Shown here: one piece after another, positions 18,998 to 27,586 of the stretch | Numbering within the stretch: the stretch's first letter is position 1 | Layout: each line of letters opens with the position of its first letter | Source of the DNA: Brucella tritici | GTDB taxonomy: Bacteria; Pseudomonadota; Alphaproteobacteria; Rhizobiales; Rhizobiaceae | Direction: 5' to 3' | NCBI RefSeq assembly: GCF_902825325.1 | Contig: NZ_CADEAR010000016.1 | Span: 1 to 53,162 of the forward strand | DNA: 53,162 nucleotides | The notes under the pieces: generated by a model | Seen by the model: only the letters and a program-made list of their open reading frames with translations | Told to the model about the DNA's origin: nothing | The model's database searches: none | Program-made: the position numbers and the translations under genes

Positions 18998-19774
18998 TCA
19001 GCCTTCTGTTCTTTCGTCGTGCATATTGGGTATGGTGTCAATTCCGGATTTGGCTTTGCGCATACTATCTCCTTCCAAATTGATGCGATGAGCATTGTGC
19101 ACGACGCGGTCCAATATTGCGTCGGCGACCGTGGCGTCTGCGATGAGGTCATGCCAGGCATTCACGGGGACCTGAGCCGTGATGAGCGTTGACCTGCGCT
19201 GGTATCGTTCTTCGATAATCTCGAAGAGATGGAAGCGCTGCTGTTCGCTGAGGACATGAGTGGCGAAGTCATCAAGGATCAGCAGTTGCACTTTCATCAG
19301 TCGGTTCATGAGCCTTGGATAGCGGCCATCCAACTTTGCCATGGCGAGATCCTCGAAGAGACGAGGCGCGCGGACATAGAGAACCGAATGGTCATGTCGT
19401 GCGGCCTGACGGCCCAGAGCACAGGCCAGCCATGACTTGCCCGTACCGGTTTTCCCGCACACGATCAAATTCTCATGGTTCTTAAGCCATTGCCCTTGCG
19501 CCAGCGCCATTGTCGCACGGCGGTCGAGGTTTCTGGCCGCGCGGAAATCAATGTCTTCGACACAGGCTTCCGGGAAGCGTAGCTTTGCGGCCGCCAGACG
19601 TGTCGTCAGCCGCTTGTCGGCGCGTACGGCGATCTCCCTGTCGAGCATAAGGCCCAACCACTCTTCTTTGTTCATCGCCCGGGCGTCTGGCTGTTCAGAC
19701 AGTTCCCGCCAGGCCATTGCCATGCCCGACAGACCAAGCGTGTACATGTTTTCAAGCGTTGGATTGGTCAGCAT
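18998..19774 (-). CDS. istB: IS21-family helper ATPase IstB
   Basis: AAA+ ATP-binding helper for IS21 transposition. I chose the ATG at 19774 because AAGAAGGA lies six bases before it; the frame is open further up to 19948, overlapping istA. The 258-residue product has [22 protein letters not shown], Walker [17 protein letters not shown] and Walker B LLILDDF followed by [21 protein letters not shown], all typical. It lies downstream of istA in the same direction. Confidence 0.9.
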   Translation of the reverse strand: MLTNPTLENMYTLGLSGMAMAWRELSEQPDARAMNKEEWLGLMLDREIAVRADKRLTTRLAAAKLRFPEACVEDIDFRAARNLDRRATMALAQGQWLKNHENLIVCGKTGTGKSWLACALGRQAARHDHSVLYVRAPRLFEDLAMAKLDGRYPRLMNRLMKVQLLILDDFATHVLSEQQRFHLFEIIEERYQRRSTLITAQVPVNAWHDLIADATVADAILDRVVHNAHRINLEGDSMRKAKSGIDTIPNMHDERTEG

Positions 19775-19931
19775 TGTCATTCCTTCTTTCTTGGGGGGTG
19801 CCGATACTGATAGACTACGTTTAGTGCTGTCAGCTCGATCGATAGGCCTGAAGCCCCTGGGGCGCGAAGCTTCCCACATTGCGTAGCGCTTCAGGGCTTC
19901 AGGCAGGGCGCCAGCATTATTGCCAGCGATT

Positions 19932-21420
19932 TCAATGGTAATAGCCACGACCGCGAATGTTGGAATGAGTGGGCAGTGGCTTTCTGACTTCCTCGGCCGG
20001 GCTTGCCCGGTCGAGACCCGCCTGCAGAATGGAACGGACGGAGGTGTAGGTCAGCGCATTGATGACAAGCGCCCGCTCGCAGGCGGCGTCGAGGCGATCA
20101 TGCTCGTAGCGCCGGGCAAGGGAAAGAATGCCGAGCGCCGCACGGTATCCCTGTTCGGGATGTGGTTTGTCGCGGATGACCCGTTCAACGAAGATACCTG
20201 TGTTGACGCTGATCTTGCTGGCATCCCGGATCAGGCTTGCCGCATTCATCCCGGCATGCCGCTGATGGGATTTGGGCATATGCTCCTTCACCGTGACGTG
20301 CCCGTTGCGCTCGGAACGACGGCGATGAGATGCGACCCGCTTGTGGTTAAAGAATATTTCGACCACTTGATGTGTGAGGCGCACGGTAACCTTTTTGCCG
20401 ATCAGTTGGTGCGGTACCGAATAGAAGGTTTTGGCTACATCAATATGGTAATCGGGGTGAACCTTCGCCGATTTCCACTCCGCATATTCGAAGTCTGTCG
20501 CGGGCAGTGGAGCAAGAGCAGTGCGCTCAAGCTCCTCGAACAATTCGCGCCGGGATTTGCCGTAATGGCGCATGGGGCGGTTGTTGATATCTTCCAGAAG
20601 CTTGCCAATGGCGGCATTCAGGTCCTCCAGTGAGAAGAAAGTCTGATTGCGAAGCCGTGCCAGAATCCAGCGCTCGGTGATTAAAACCGATCCCTCGATT
20701 TTTGCCTTATCCCGGGCCCGTCTCACCCGTGTCGGTAATACGGTCGTGCCATAATGTTCGCTAAACGCTTCGAAGGTCGCGGTGATCGTTGGCTCGAACC
20801 ATAGGGCAACTGCGACACCGGATTTGAGGTTATCGCAGACAATGGCCTTCGTCACACCGCCAAAATAGATCAGCGCCCGCTTTTGCCCTTCGATCCAGTC
20901 TGGAAGTTTCTGGCTCTCGCTGGCATAGGAGAAGGCCAGATTGGACGCGGGAAGAACCGCGACAAAGATCTGTGCCTGACGGATCTCTCCGGTTTTCGGA
21001 TTGATGAGCGGCACCGTCTGGCCCGCATAATCCGTCTGCATGGTGGCTCCGACCTCATGCCGATTGCGATAGGTCGGGGACAGCCTCTGCTCAAAAGCTG
21101 CAAAATTCGTGCAGAACCACGTGTATCCATAACCATCAGGATGCGCCGTGCGATACTCCTGCCACAGAAGGGTCAGCGTCACGCCCTTACGCTTCAGTTC
21201 CCGCGAAACATACGCAAAATCCGGTTCCTGCGTATCCTGGGCTGGCCGGCCGGCCTGTTTGAACAACAGTCTCTCAAGCTGGATGTCATCATCATAGGCA
21301 GCAGGTATCGGCCACATGCAAATACCTGCCTGCCGAGCCCGGTGCAGATAGGTTGAAACCGCAGTCTTCCCAATGCGAAGTCGCTCTGAAACCTCGCGAA
21401 CCGACAGCCCCTGTTCGAAG
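19932..21420 (-). pseudogene. istA: IS21-family transposase IstA, 5' end cut by IS6 element
   Basis: DDE transposase with an HTH (VREVSERLRIGKTAVSTYLHRA) and a catalytic core seen as TMQTDYAGQTVP, KAIVCDNLKSGV and KAKIEGSVLI. It continues to a normal C-terminus (about 495 IstA residues). The frame appears to start at an ATG at 21441-21443, but the first eight codons (MKSLRQNP) are encoded by the inverted repeat of the adjoining IS6-type element. The native start is therefore lost. Confidence 0.85.
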
Positions 21421-22235
21421 GGGTTTTGTCGCAAACTTTTCATATGTTGAGTTAAATGGGTCCGTTGTGTGTAGTTGAGCGAGGTGCGAGCGAATGGCTG
21501 TCGATTTCAAAGGGGCTCATTTTCCCAAAAGCGCCATCCTTTATGCCGTATTCTTCTACCTTCGTTACCCTTGCTCCTATCGTGACCTTCAGGAAATTAT
21601 GGCCGAACGCGGCGTCGATGTTGATCATGCAACATTAAACCGTTGGGTCGTTCGATACGCGCCACAGATTGCAGATCAGGCGCAGAAGCGTAAGCGGCCA
21701 ACGCTTGGCTCCTGGCGGGTCGACGAGACCTATATAAAGATCAAAGGGAAATGGACCTATCTGTATAGAGCCGTAGATCGTGACGGCCACACTCTTGACT
21801 TCATGCTCTCTGAGCGCCGAAATCTCAGCGCAGCAAGGCGTTTCTTTAAGAAAGCCATCGCAAGCAATGGTGTTCCGCACAAGATCGTCATTGATAAAAG
21901 CGGGGCCAATCTGGCTGGCGCACAGGCTGTAAACATGATCCTGAAAATCACCGGAGCGGGCAAGTTGATGGAAATCCTGCAGGTCAAATACCTGAACAAT
22001 ATTCTCGAGCAGGATCATCGGTTCATTAAGCGGATTACCAAGCACATGTTAGGCTTCAAAGCATTTCATTCAGCTGCAGCGACCATTGCCGGCATTGAAG
22101 TGGCGCACATGATCCGCAAAAACCAATTCGCAAATGACAATGGTTCGCCATTCAAAGTCTTTGCGGAACTCGCAGCATAATTGCGTCCACAGATAAGGCC
22201 GGTCTTAACCTGCTGAAATATTTGCGACAAAGCCC
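21421..22235 (+). mobile_element. IS6-family insertion sequence (815 bp)
   Basis: The ends are inverted repeats GGGTTTTGTCGCAAA (left) and GGGCTTTGTCGCAAA (complement of right), matching at about 19 of 22 positions. The 8 bases outside (GTTCGAAG and TCCCGGCC) differ, so there is no target duplication. The left neighbour is an IS21 fragment and the right one an IS3 fragment. Such junctions are expected when an IS6-type element has mediated a replicative deletion or recombination. Confidence 0.82.
21494..22180 (+). CDS. IS6-family transposase
   Basis: A 228-residue DDE transposase that appears intact. Typical motifs are FKGAHFPKSAILYAVFFYLR, YPCSYRDLQEIMAERGVDV, SWRVDETYIKIKGKWTYLYR (first Asp), KIVIDKSGAN (second Asp) and LEQDHRFIKRITKHMLGFK. 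It fills most of the 815-bp element. No accessory gene is present inside the repeats. Confidence 0.93.
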   Translation: MAVDFKGAHFPKSAILYAVFFYLRYPCSYRDLQEIMAERGVDVDHATLNRWVVRYAPQIADQAQKRKRPTLGSWRVDETYIKIKGKWTYLYRAVDRDGHTLDFMLSERRNLSAARRFFKKAIASNGVPHKIVIDKSGANLAGAQAVNMILKITGAGKLMEILQVKYLNNILEQDHRFIKRITKHMLGFKAFHSAAATIAGIEVAHMIRKNQFANDNGSPFKVFAELAA

Positions 22236-22515
22236 TCCCGGCCACCCGCAGACGCAAGGGAAAATCGAACGCTGGCACCAGACGCTGAAGAACCGCATCC
22301 TGCTTGAAAACTACTTCTTCAAGGAGGACCTCGAAGCCCAGATTGCAGCCTTCGTCGAGCATTACAATCATCGCCGTTACCATGAGAGCCTCGACAATCT
22401 CACTCCCGCCGACGTCTACTTCGGACGCGCACAGACCATCCTGCTCGAACGCGAAAGGATCAAACGAGACACCATCAGAAAACGCCGCTTGAACCACCAG
22501 GCCAAAGCCGCTTAA
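22236..22515 (+). pseudogene. IS3-family transposase orfB, C-terminal fragment
   Basis: The frame encodes GHPQTQGKIERWHQTLKNR (with the catalytic Glu), FVEHYNHRRYHESLDNLTPA and DVYFGRAQTILLERERIK. This is the last about 90 residues of an IS3-type integrase-like transposase. Upstream it is cut by the IS6-type element, whose repeat supplies the preceding codons. The element's right end seems to be the CA at 22588-22589, inside the fadL-like gene. Confidence 0.83.
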
Positions 22516-22589
22516 ATCAAACCCCAAACCGAGCCGGAAACTCCAATCTTCAAAAACACAAATAGTCTCAAATCATTCGACGACGGACA

Positions 22590-23027
22590 GTCGAATTTAT
22601 AAGAACAGGTTCCGGAATAGCCATCGCTATTCATTTTGGTTTCGGTGTTGTCGTTGGCGCCAGCCCAGTTTCGACCGGGATTTGTATGTGCGCCCCATGG
22701 CTGCGAATAGTCGAGAAGGCAATCAAGGGAATCGGTGATACCGACCTTGAGACCGATCCGCGGAACCCAATAAGCCTCAGATTCCTTAACACCGTCGGTT
22801 CGTCCCCCACCGACTGGTCCGTCCCACGGACTGCTATCTCTGACGTTATTTAGCTTCCTGTTTGGCATGACATAGATGGAGGTCGCCTCCGTGGCGAACC
22901 GATCCGGATTAAACAGAAGGTCTATGTTATAGCCGCCACGTTCCAGTCCGCCGGCAGAACCATGACTGGCCGTTCCCAATACAACGCAGCTCGTACAAAG
23001 CAGGGCCTTCAAAGGCAGTTTGACCAT
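22590..23027 (-). pseudogene. FadL-like outer membrane transporter, truncated
   Basis: The reverse strand starts at ATG 23027 with a signal peptide (KLPLKALLCTSCVVLGTASHGSA). It continues with GGLERGGYNIDLLFNPDRFA, YVMPNRKLNNV and IGLKVGITDSLDCLLDYSQPWG, as in FadL/OmpP1/TodX long-chain fatty acid porins. Only about 146 residues of a protein usually near 400 remain. The native sequence stops at 22590, where the IS3 end (TGTCCGTCG on this strand) begins, and an artificial tail runs on to a stop at 22512. Confidence 0.8.
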
Positions 23028-23112
23028 TAATTCCCCTCCGAGAATGGTGAAATTGATCCCCTTGATTACGGCCAGCCCTCTGCCCTTGATATGAATATTT
23101 ACAAAGGTTAGG

Positions 23113-24186
23113 TCATGTCCGACGATCTGATTTGCCAGACTGCGACAAAAACCGTTTTAGATTAATTCCGGCGAAAATTATGTACGGCGGAATTGCCAGT
23201 GAATAGTGACCACAGTTTAATTGCAGAACACCCGGGTTTACGCCAGCATTATTCAGACTTTCCAACAGAGCAATTGACACTTCTGGCAATACAACCTTGT
23301 CTCTCTTTCCCAAGACGATCTGAATATCCAGATCAGGACGGGCGAGACTGTAAGCGTAGTTCCCCAGATCAAGCGGTGCCCAAGCCCTTTGCAGTTGAGT
23401 AAGGTCTATCGTGGGCTCAAAGCTCTCGCGTATGGCCCGCGTTGCTCGCCCGGTCCAGACCATTTCGGCCAGACTGCCGCCTGTGAGAAACAGCGAGGCT
23501 TTCCTAACGTTGGTATCATGAGCGGCGACCAGTCCTGCGACCCATGAACCGAGGCTCATTCCGAGTACGGAGATTTCTCGATATCCTTCGCTTTTCAGCC
23601 AACGAATGAGCTTCTGTCCATCCCACACGGCCTGCCGTAGTGACTGGATCGTTCGGCCAAGATTTGCGCTTAGCATATAATCAGCGTAGTCGGCCCCCGG
23701 ACGGCTCCTTTCAAAATGATACGGCATAGCAATCTCAACGACTGTGATGCCCCTTTTGGACAAGTAACCCGCTATCTGTCTGTTGCGGGATCGTGCGTTC
23801 CAATGATGAAAGATTACCAGTGCCTTGTCGCGCGAGTCGCTATCGGTGATCTTCGACCAGACCAGGTTATTTTCCTCAATGTCTGTCGAAATATCAGATG
23901 GAAATTTGAGGAAGTCCCCTGCCCGCTCAAAATCGTTGTCGTTGCCGAGTGGCGCTCTGAAATACGATGGCGTGGCAGTTGCCTGCACCCCGAGCTTGCA
24001 GAATTCTTCGATGTTGGAAACATTCGCAGCGCCCGGAAACGCGCGTTCTGCATCAAGACTGACGATCGTTGCTTTTTTAGCATCTTCTCCGCGTCGTGCC
24101 CGTTTCTCATCCCATTGATCAAGCCAACTATGAAACACTTTGATTGCTAACCTCACTCGCACGCCCGCGCCCGAAGGCCGGATCAA
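23113..24186 (-). CDS. Alpha/beta hydrolase, RcgR-like
   Basis: A 357-residue alpha/beta hydrolase. The nucleophile elbow is GMSLG near residue 210, after KSEGYREISVL. The acid is probably the Asp of GKRDKVV and the His that of NCGHYSLA. The start overlaps the upstream membrane gene by 59 bases, so the two are co-transcribed. From memory, rhizobial conjugative plasmids carry a linked pair, RcgA (membrane protein) and RcgR (hydrolase suspected to act on acyl signals), that affects conjugation. The pair here has the matching architecture next to a transfer locus. No catalytic activity can be inferred beyond the fold. Confidence 0.75.
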   Translation of the reverse strand: MIRPSGAGVRVRLAIKVFHSWLDQWDEKRARRGEDAKKATIVSLDAERAFPGAANVSNIEEFCKLGVQATATPSYFRAPLGNDNDFERAGDFLKFPSDISTDIEENNLVWSKITDSDSRDKALVIFHHWNARSRNRQIAGYLSKRGITVVEIAMPYHFERSRPGADYADYMLSANLGRTIQSLRQAVWDGQKLIRWLKSEGYREISVLGMSLGSWVAGLVAAHDTNVRKASLFLTGGSLAEMVWTGRATRAIRESFEPTIDLTQLQRAWAPLDLGNYAYSLARPDLDIQIVLGKRDKVVLPEVSIALLESLNNAGVNPGVLQLNCGHYSLAIPPYIIFAGINLKRFLSQSGKSDRRT

Positions 24187-25699
24187 ATAAGCAGTAAATA
24201 GCGATTAGGAGCCCGGCAAACATCAGGACCGTAAAGCCGGAAAACGCGTCGATAGACAAATAGCTTGCGAAAAGCAGCGCCACAACTGCGGTCATTTTCC
24301 AGAGAGCGACTTTAAAATGACTTCCCGATCCAGCGCGGATCACACCATATAGAAAAACAAAACAGGTTGATATTGCGATGAGCAGGCTGCTGAAGTGTGT
24401 CGGCATCCGATAGCTAATGCGACTGTGCACGTCTGTACGATCGAATAGGATCGATGAAAGGTCGCCAATCACCCATGCAACGATGCTTGGGCCATTTGAC
24501 GCCAGATAAGAGCTTTGCAGCTTCATGACGGTAGCGATCAGCATACCTAAGAGTGTGCAGCGGAAAACCCACAGCATAACCCAAAACCCGGTATCGCTTA
24601 GATCGCCCGCGTCCAAGAGGGTCCGTGATTTTGCCGCGCTGCGGATTTTCCAAAAGTCATTGATCACAGAATGAAGCAGAATAAGACCGGCGAAAAAAAG
24701 ATAAAACGATAGGCACATATAGAGGTAGGCGAGCGCCGTGAAAAAGATCGCAACAGGTATCGTTACGATTTCAGGCCGGACTATCGCGACTGTGCCCCAA
24801 TCGATCGCGTAATTACCTCCGCCTTTGATGAGAGGCATCAAACAGACGCCAATCCACTGGAAAACACCCGCAAATAATAAGCATATTAGGAACACTGCCC
24901 AGAATGAACCGGATGAAGCATCAATAATTCGCTTCCATGCGCTGTCGCTGTCCTCGATTGCGCCATCGACAAGCCCCCTTCGTTTTTCGTGCTTCCACGA
25001 ATTCACCAGTTCAAAAACAAAGGCAAAGAAGAGCGGGAGGAATACCATGAACACTAATGTCCAGTTCGCCGCCCAAAGGAAGCCGACCTGCTTGATGACG
25101 CCATCGGATCGGGTGAACTTAACGTTGTGAATGCCTATGATGAACGAAAGGAATCCAAGGGCGGACATTCCGGCAAAAACAGAAGCAGACAGATTCAGGG
25201 GAGAACCTTCGCTGAAAAGCTTCTCAGACTGTCTGGCTAGGTTCCATCGCTTGCCATCGTCATCGCGTACGGAATCCGATCTTGCTATTCGAGCTGCACC
25301 CCGGTCTGGCTCCGATGGCCCAACACTTTCCGCCCTCTTCATCTCGCGTCTTTTCGCCACCAACCGGGACTGAGCCGCGCTAAGCTCCATAATCCATTCA
25401 CTTCTGGCAGCCGAGTCACCGCAGCTTAGAACTCTCGCCAGCAAACCGATGTTGGTAGTGCTTATGCCTTTCTCATTTTCCTGAAACCAGAGCTGTACAG
25501 TCCGTAGATCAACGCCGACGCGCTTGGGATCGACAAGCGTTATGGCCTCAGCAAGTAGCTCCGGCGTCCAGGGACCAGTGCGAGCGCCGTCGCTGCCGAG
25601 CGGGCGACCTGCGCCCTCAGCGGCAATACGCTTGAACAATTCCTTGAAATCGCTCCCATCTTTCGGTGGAACGAAAAAAAACTTTCCGTTTTTTATCAA
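24128..25699 (-). CDS. RcgA-like polytopic membrane protein
   Basis: A 523-residue protein with a soluble N-terminal region of about 165 residues, then about ten hydrophobic segments (for example ASVFAGMSALGFLSFIIG, FWAVFLICLLFAGVFQWIG and the C-terminal FTVLMFAGLLIAIYCLF). The N-terminus contains FVPPKDGSDFKELFKRIAAE, PWTPELLAEAIT and VDLRTVQLWFQENEKGIS, followed by NIGLLARVLSCGD, which looks like an XRE-type helix-turn-helix fused to a membrane domain. The frame has a TTG start at 25699 and no earlier ATG. It closely fits my memory of the RcgA family in rhizobial transfer regions. Function unknown; a sensor or transporter role is inference. Confidence 0.72.
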   Translation of the reverse strand: MIKNGKFFFVPPKDGSDFKELFKRIAAEGAGRPLGSDGARTGPWTPELLAEAITLVDPKRVGVDLRTVQLWFQENEKGISTTNIGLLARVLSCGDSAARSEWIMELSAAQSRLVAKRREMKRAESVGPSEPDRGAARIARSDSVRDDDGKRWNLARQSEKLFSEGSPLNLSASVFAGMSALGFLSFIIGIHNVKFTRSDGVIKQVGFLWAANWTLVFMVFLPLFFAFVFELVNSWKHEKRRGLVDGAIEDSDSAWKRIIDASSGSFWAVFLICLLFAGVFQWIGVCLMPLIKGGGNYAIDWGTVAIVRPEIVTIPVAIFFTALAYLYMCLSFYLFFAGLILLHSVINDFWKIRSAAKSRTLLDAGDLSDTGFWVMLWVFRCTLLGMLIATVMKLQSSYLASNGPSIVAWVIGDLSSILFDRTDVHSRISYRMPTHFSSLLIAISTCFVFLYGVIRAGSGSHFKVALWKMTAVVALLFASYLSIDAFSGFTVLMFAGLLIAIYCLFDPAFGRGRASEVSNQSVS

Positions 25700-25716
25700 T
25701 CTCTTAACGGCTCAAA

Positions 25717-25746
25717 TTTCGTTGCGTTTCGCTTCGTTTCGTATCC
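25717..25746. repeat. Three 10-bp phased TTTCG repeats before the rcgA-like gene
   Basis: TTTCGTTGCG, TTTCGCTTCG and TTTCGTATCC follow one another exactly, so each TTTCG falls on the same face of the helix. They lie 18-47 bases upstream of the rcgA-like start in the divergent promoter region, which suggests an operator. Confidence 0.6.
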
Positions 25747-25880
25747 TAGCGTGCAAGATACCTTAATCAACGTTTTTATCATCATGAGTATGCTTCTTGC
25801 TGCTATCAACTATGCGTCAGTTTTGAGAATTGCACTTATGAGCTTAACCCATCTTCTGAAAATGACTTTCGGAGGCCACT

Positions 25881-26138
25881 ATGGATGCAATTGGGAATGC
25901 GATAAGTTGGGACAACGAAAGCGGCGGCGTTCCAGAATGTAACGCTGGCCCGACGAAACGACTGCTGGAACTATCGTCTTTGGCTGACGACCCGCGCCGG
26001 ATCGTTGATTATGAGCCGCAAGATGTAGATGACGCAATCGGCAAACTGGTCTATCTCGCAGCCTCAATTATCTCAGGACGGCTAACCCTCGCGAAAAACG
26101 AAGTGGCCACAGTTTTGAAGAGTGTCGAAAATATCTAA
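25881..26138 (+). CDS. Small acidic protein of unknown function
   Basis: An 85-residue frame from an ATG preceded by GGAGG at a six-base spacing. It reads MDAIGNAISWDNESGG, KRLLELSSLADDPRRIVDY, QDVDDAIGKLVYLAASIISG and KNEVATVLKSVENI, with amphipathic helices and no signal or known motif. It is divergent from the rcgA-like gene and is followed nine bases later by a strong hairpin. The good ribosome site and terminator argue that it is real. I do not recognise a family. Confidence 0.6.
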   Translation: MDAIGNAISWDNESGGVPECNAGPTKRLLELSSLADDPRRIVDYEPQDVDDAIGKLVYLAASIISGRLTLAKNEVATVLKSVENI

Positions 26139-26146
26139 CTGAGATG

Positions 26147-26172
26147 GAAGCCCGCTCGCGGGCTTCATTATT
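26147..26172 (+). terminator. Hairpin terminator between convergent genes
   Basis: A perfect 8-bp stem, GAAGCCCG (26147-26154) and CGGGCTTC (26159-26166), with loop CTCG, is followed by ATTATTT. It terminates the small rightward gene and sits directly after the stop of the leftward operon, so it may serve both. Confidence 0.8.
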
Positions 26173-26614
26173 TGCGGTCTGTCGCAATCCATTCGCCAGA
26201 TGATTGATCCTTGGCAAATCCAACCGTCCTCGCAATAGATTGCGCTGACGGATTTTTTTTGACGTTGGTAACGCATTCGACCATGCCGTTGGCACCGTCA
26301 ACAGGCCAACAATTCGCTAGTGAAACCGAAAGCTTTTCAAGTTCACTCCTATCCCACAAAAGCGGATTTTTCTCTTCCAGTTTTCTCACGGCAATCAGTG
26401 CTTCAGCTTGAGTTGGTACATCGAGTTTAGCGCTCGACACTGGCTCATCTGGAACGGGACAAAGTGTCGGGTCGGCGTTGATGGCCGCAACTATGTCGGC
26501 CTTAGCCAGTGCTTTTGCGTTGCTCGTAGAGTTGGAGACTGCGAACCAAGTACCGCCCGCACCGACTGCGATGCCGGCACTAGCAGCCAGTGCGAGAAGT
26601 GCGTTCTGATTCAT
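26168..26614 (-). CDS. Membrane-anchored periplasmic protein of unknown function
   Basis: A 148-residue protein with one N-terminal hydrophobic segment (LLALAASAGIAVGAGGTWFAV) that could be an uncleaved anchor. The rest is soluble, with DIVAAINADPTLCPVPDEPV, EALIAVRKLEEKNPLLWDRSE and CVTNVKKN and three cysteines (LCP, NCW, ECV) that could form disulphides. It is the last gene of a leftward six-gene operon next to virB1. I do not recognise the family; context suggests a conjugation accessory protein. Confidence 0.65.
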   Translation of the reverse strand: MNQNALLALAASAGIAVGAGGTWFAVSNSTSNAKALAKADIVAAINADPTLCPVPDEPVSSAKLDVPTQAEALIAVRKLEEKNPLLWDRSELEKLSVSLANCWPVDGANGMVECVTNVKKNPSAQSIARTVGFAKDQSSGEWIATDRK

Positions 26615-26623
26615 TAGAGCTCC

Positions 26624-27178
26624 TTAAAGTTTCAGGTTGAACCAATAGCGCCCCTTAAGACCTTGATAATCGGGAATGTCAAAAAAGTAAGGGTCTTTTC
26701 GCATAGGCCGAGCAATGGAGACGACCTTTCGACAACTATTGCCGCGATCCGAGTTGCCAATGTCTCGATATTGAACATCCTTGTATTGCTGAAGTTCTTT
26801 GTTCTGTTCCCTGATCTTGTTGGTGCAGGTGTTAATTGTCTTTTCGCAGCGGTTCGACAGCATTGCGCCGCGATCACTCATATTGCTGGCTTCCTTGAAA
26901 CCAGATGGACAATCCTCGTAAGGCTGATATCCGGGTTTGCCAGACTTTGCCTCGTGGCAAATGGGCCATGAGAAGCCCGGTTTTGCCATGGCCTTGATCA
27001 GTTTGGTCATTGGCGGGACACAATAAGGGACGCCATGCCACGAAGGGTTTGAGGATGCTGCGCACAAAAGAACCTGGCAACCCCAAGATGGCGTGCCTCC
27101 CGTGTCTTGCGCAATTGCGGCGGATGGCGTCCCGGCGATAGTGCCAAGGCCAGCGAGTGCAAACAGAAGCTGCTTCAT
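26624..27178 (-). CDS. TrbM-like exported cysteine-rich protein
   Basis: A 184-residue precursor with a Sec signal ending AAIA, then GGTPSWGCQVLLCAASSNPS and GVPYCVPPMTKLIKAM. The pattern of a Cys pair followed by a further Cys and a helix resembles TrbM proteins found in conjugation loci, although the match is partial. Later Cys residues (SWPICHEA, YEDCPSGF, RCEKTINTC) suggest several disulphides in the periplasm. It ends nine bases before the next gene of the operon. Confidence 0.6.
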   Translation of the reverse strand: MKQLLFALAGLGTIAGTPSAAIAQDTGGTPSWGCQVLLCAASSNPSWHGVPYCVPPMTKLIKAMAKPGFSWPICHEAKSGKPGYQPYEDCPSGFKEASNMSDRGAMLSNRCEKTINTCTNKIREQNKELQQYKDVQYRDIGNSDRGNSCRKVVSIARPMRKDPYFFDIPDYQGLKGRYWFNLKL

Positions 27179-27190
27179 TTCAGGTCATCC

Positions 27191-27586
27191 TCATATTGTA
27201 GCGGTTGAAACCAACCCGGTAGGCAACATGTCTCGGGCGTGAAAAGGGGACCGTGTGATGAGATCTCCGGCCGCGTAGCTGCATAGGGCGATAAGTGTGA
27301 ACGCAGAAAACCAGTAAATTCCAACTCGATAGACCAAGAGCTGATTTGGTATGTCGCGGCATACCGCTGGATAGGCAAAGACGCCGATCAAGAACGTATC
27401 GAACGACATTTGCCGTTGTTCGTGGAAAAACAGCGATATGGCGAGGAAAAGGGCCGCGATTATGCCGTGGACCCACCAGATTTTCGACGAAGGAATGATA
27501 AGCAAAAACGATAGCAAGATGGCCAGCAACAAGCAGGCCATAGGATCGCGCGCGAAATTGAGCGCAATATGAGCGATCTCCGCCAA
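27191..27586 (-). CDS. Small polytopic membrane protein
   Basis: A 131-residue protein with about four hydrophobic helices: MACLLLAILLSFLLIIP, WWVHGIIAALFLAISLFF, TFLIGVFAYPAVC and YWFSAFTLIALCSYAAG. The start is a TTG at 27586, which directly follows the TAG of the upstream gene, so translation is probably by re-initiation. No family is recognised. Size and position suggest an accessory membrane component of the transfer apparatus. Confidence 0.55.
   Translation of the reverse strand: MAEIAHIALNFARDPMACLLLAILLSFLLIIPSSKIWWVHGIIAALFLAISLFFHEQRQMSFDTFLIGVFAYPAVCRDIPNQLLVYRVGIYWFSAFTLIALCSYAAGDLITRSPFHARDMLPTGLVSTATI

Noticed and set aside
19920..20633. 237-residue forward open frame
   Set aside because: Opposite strand of istA, which shows the full transposase pattern.
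25717..25746. Phased repeats considered as replication iterons
   Set aside because: Too few and too short, and no replication initiator gene is near; an operator is more likely.
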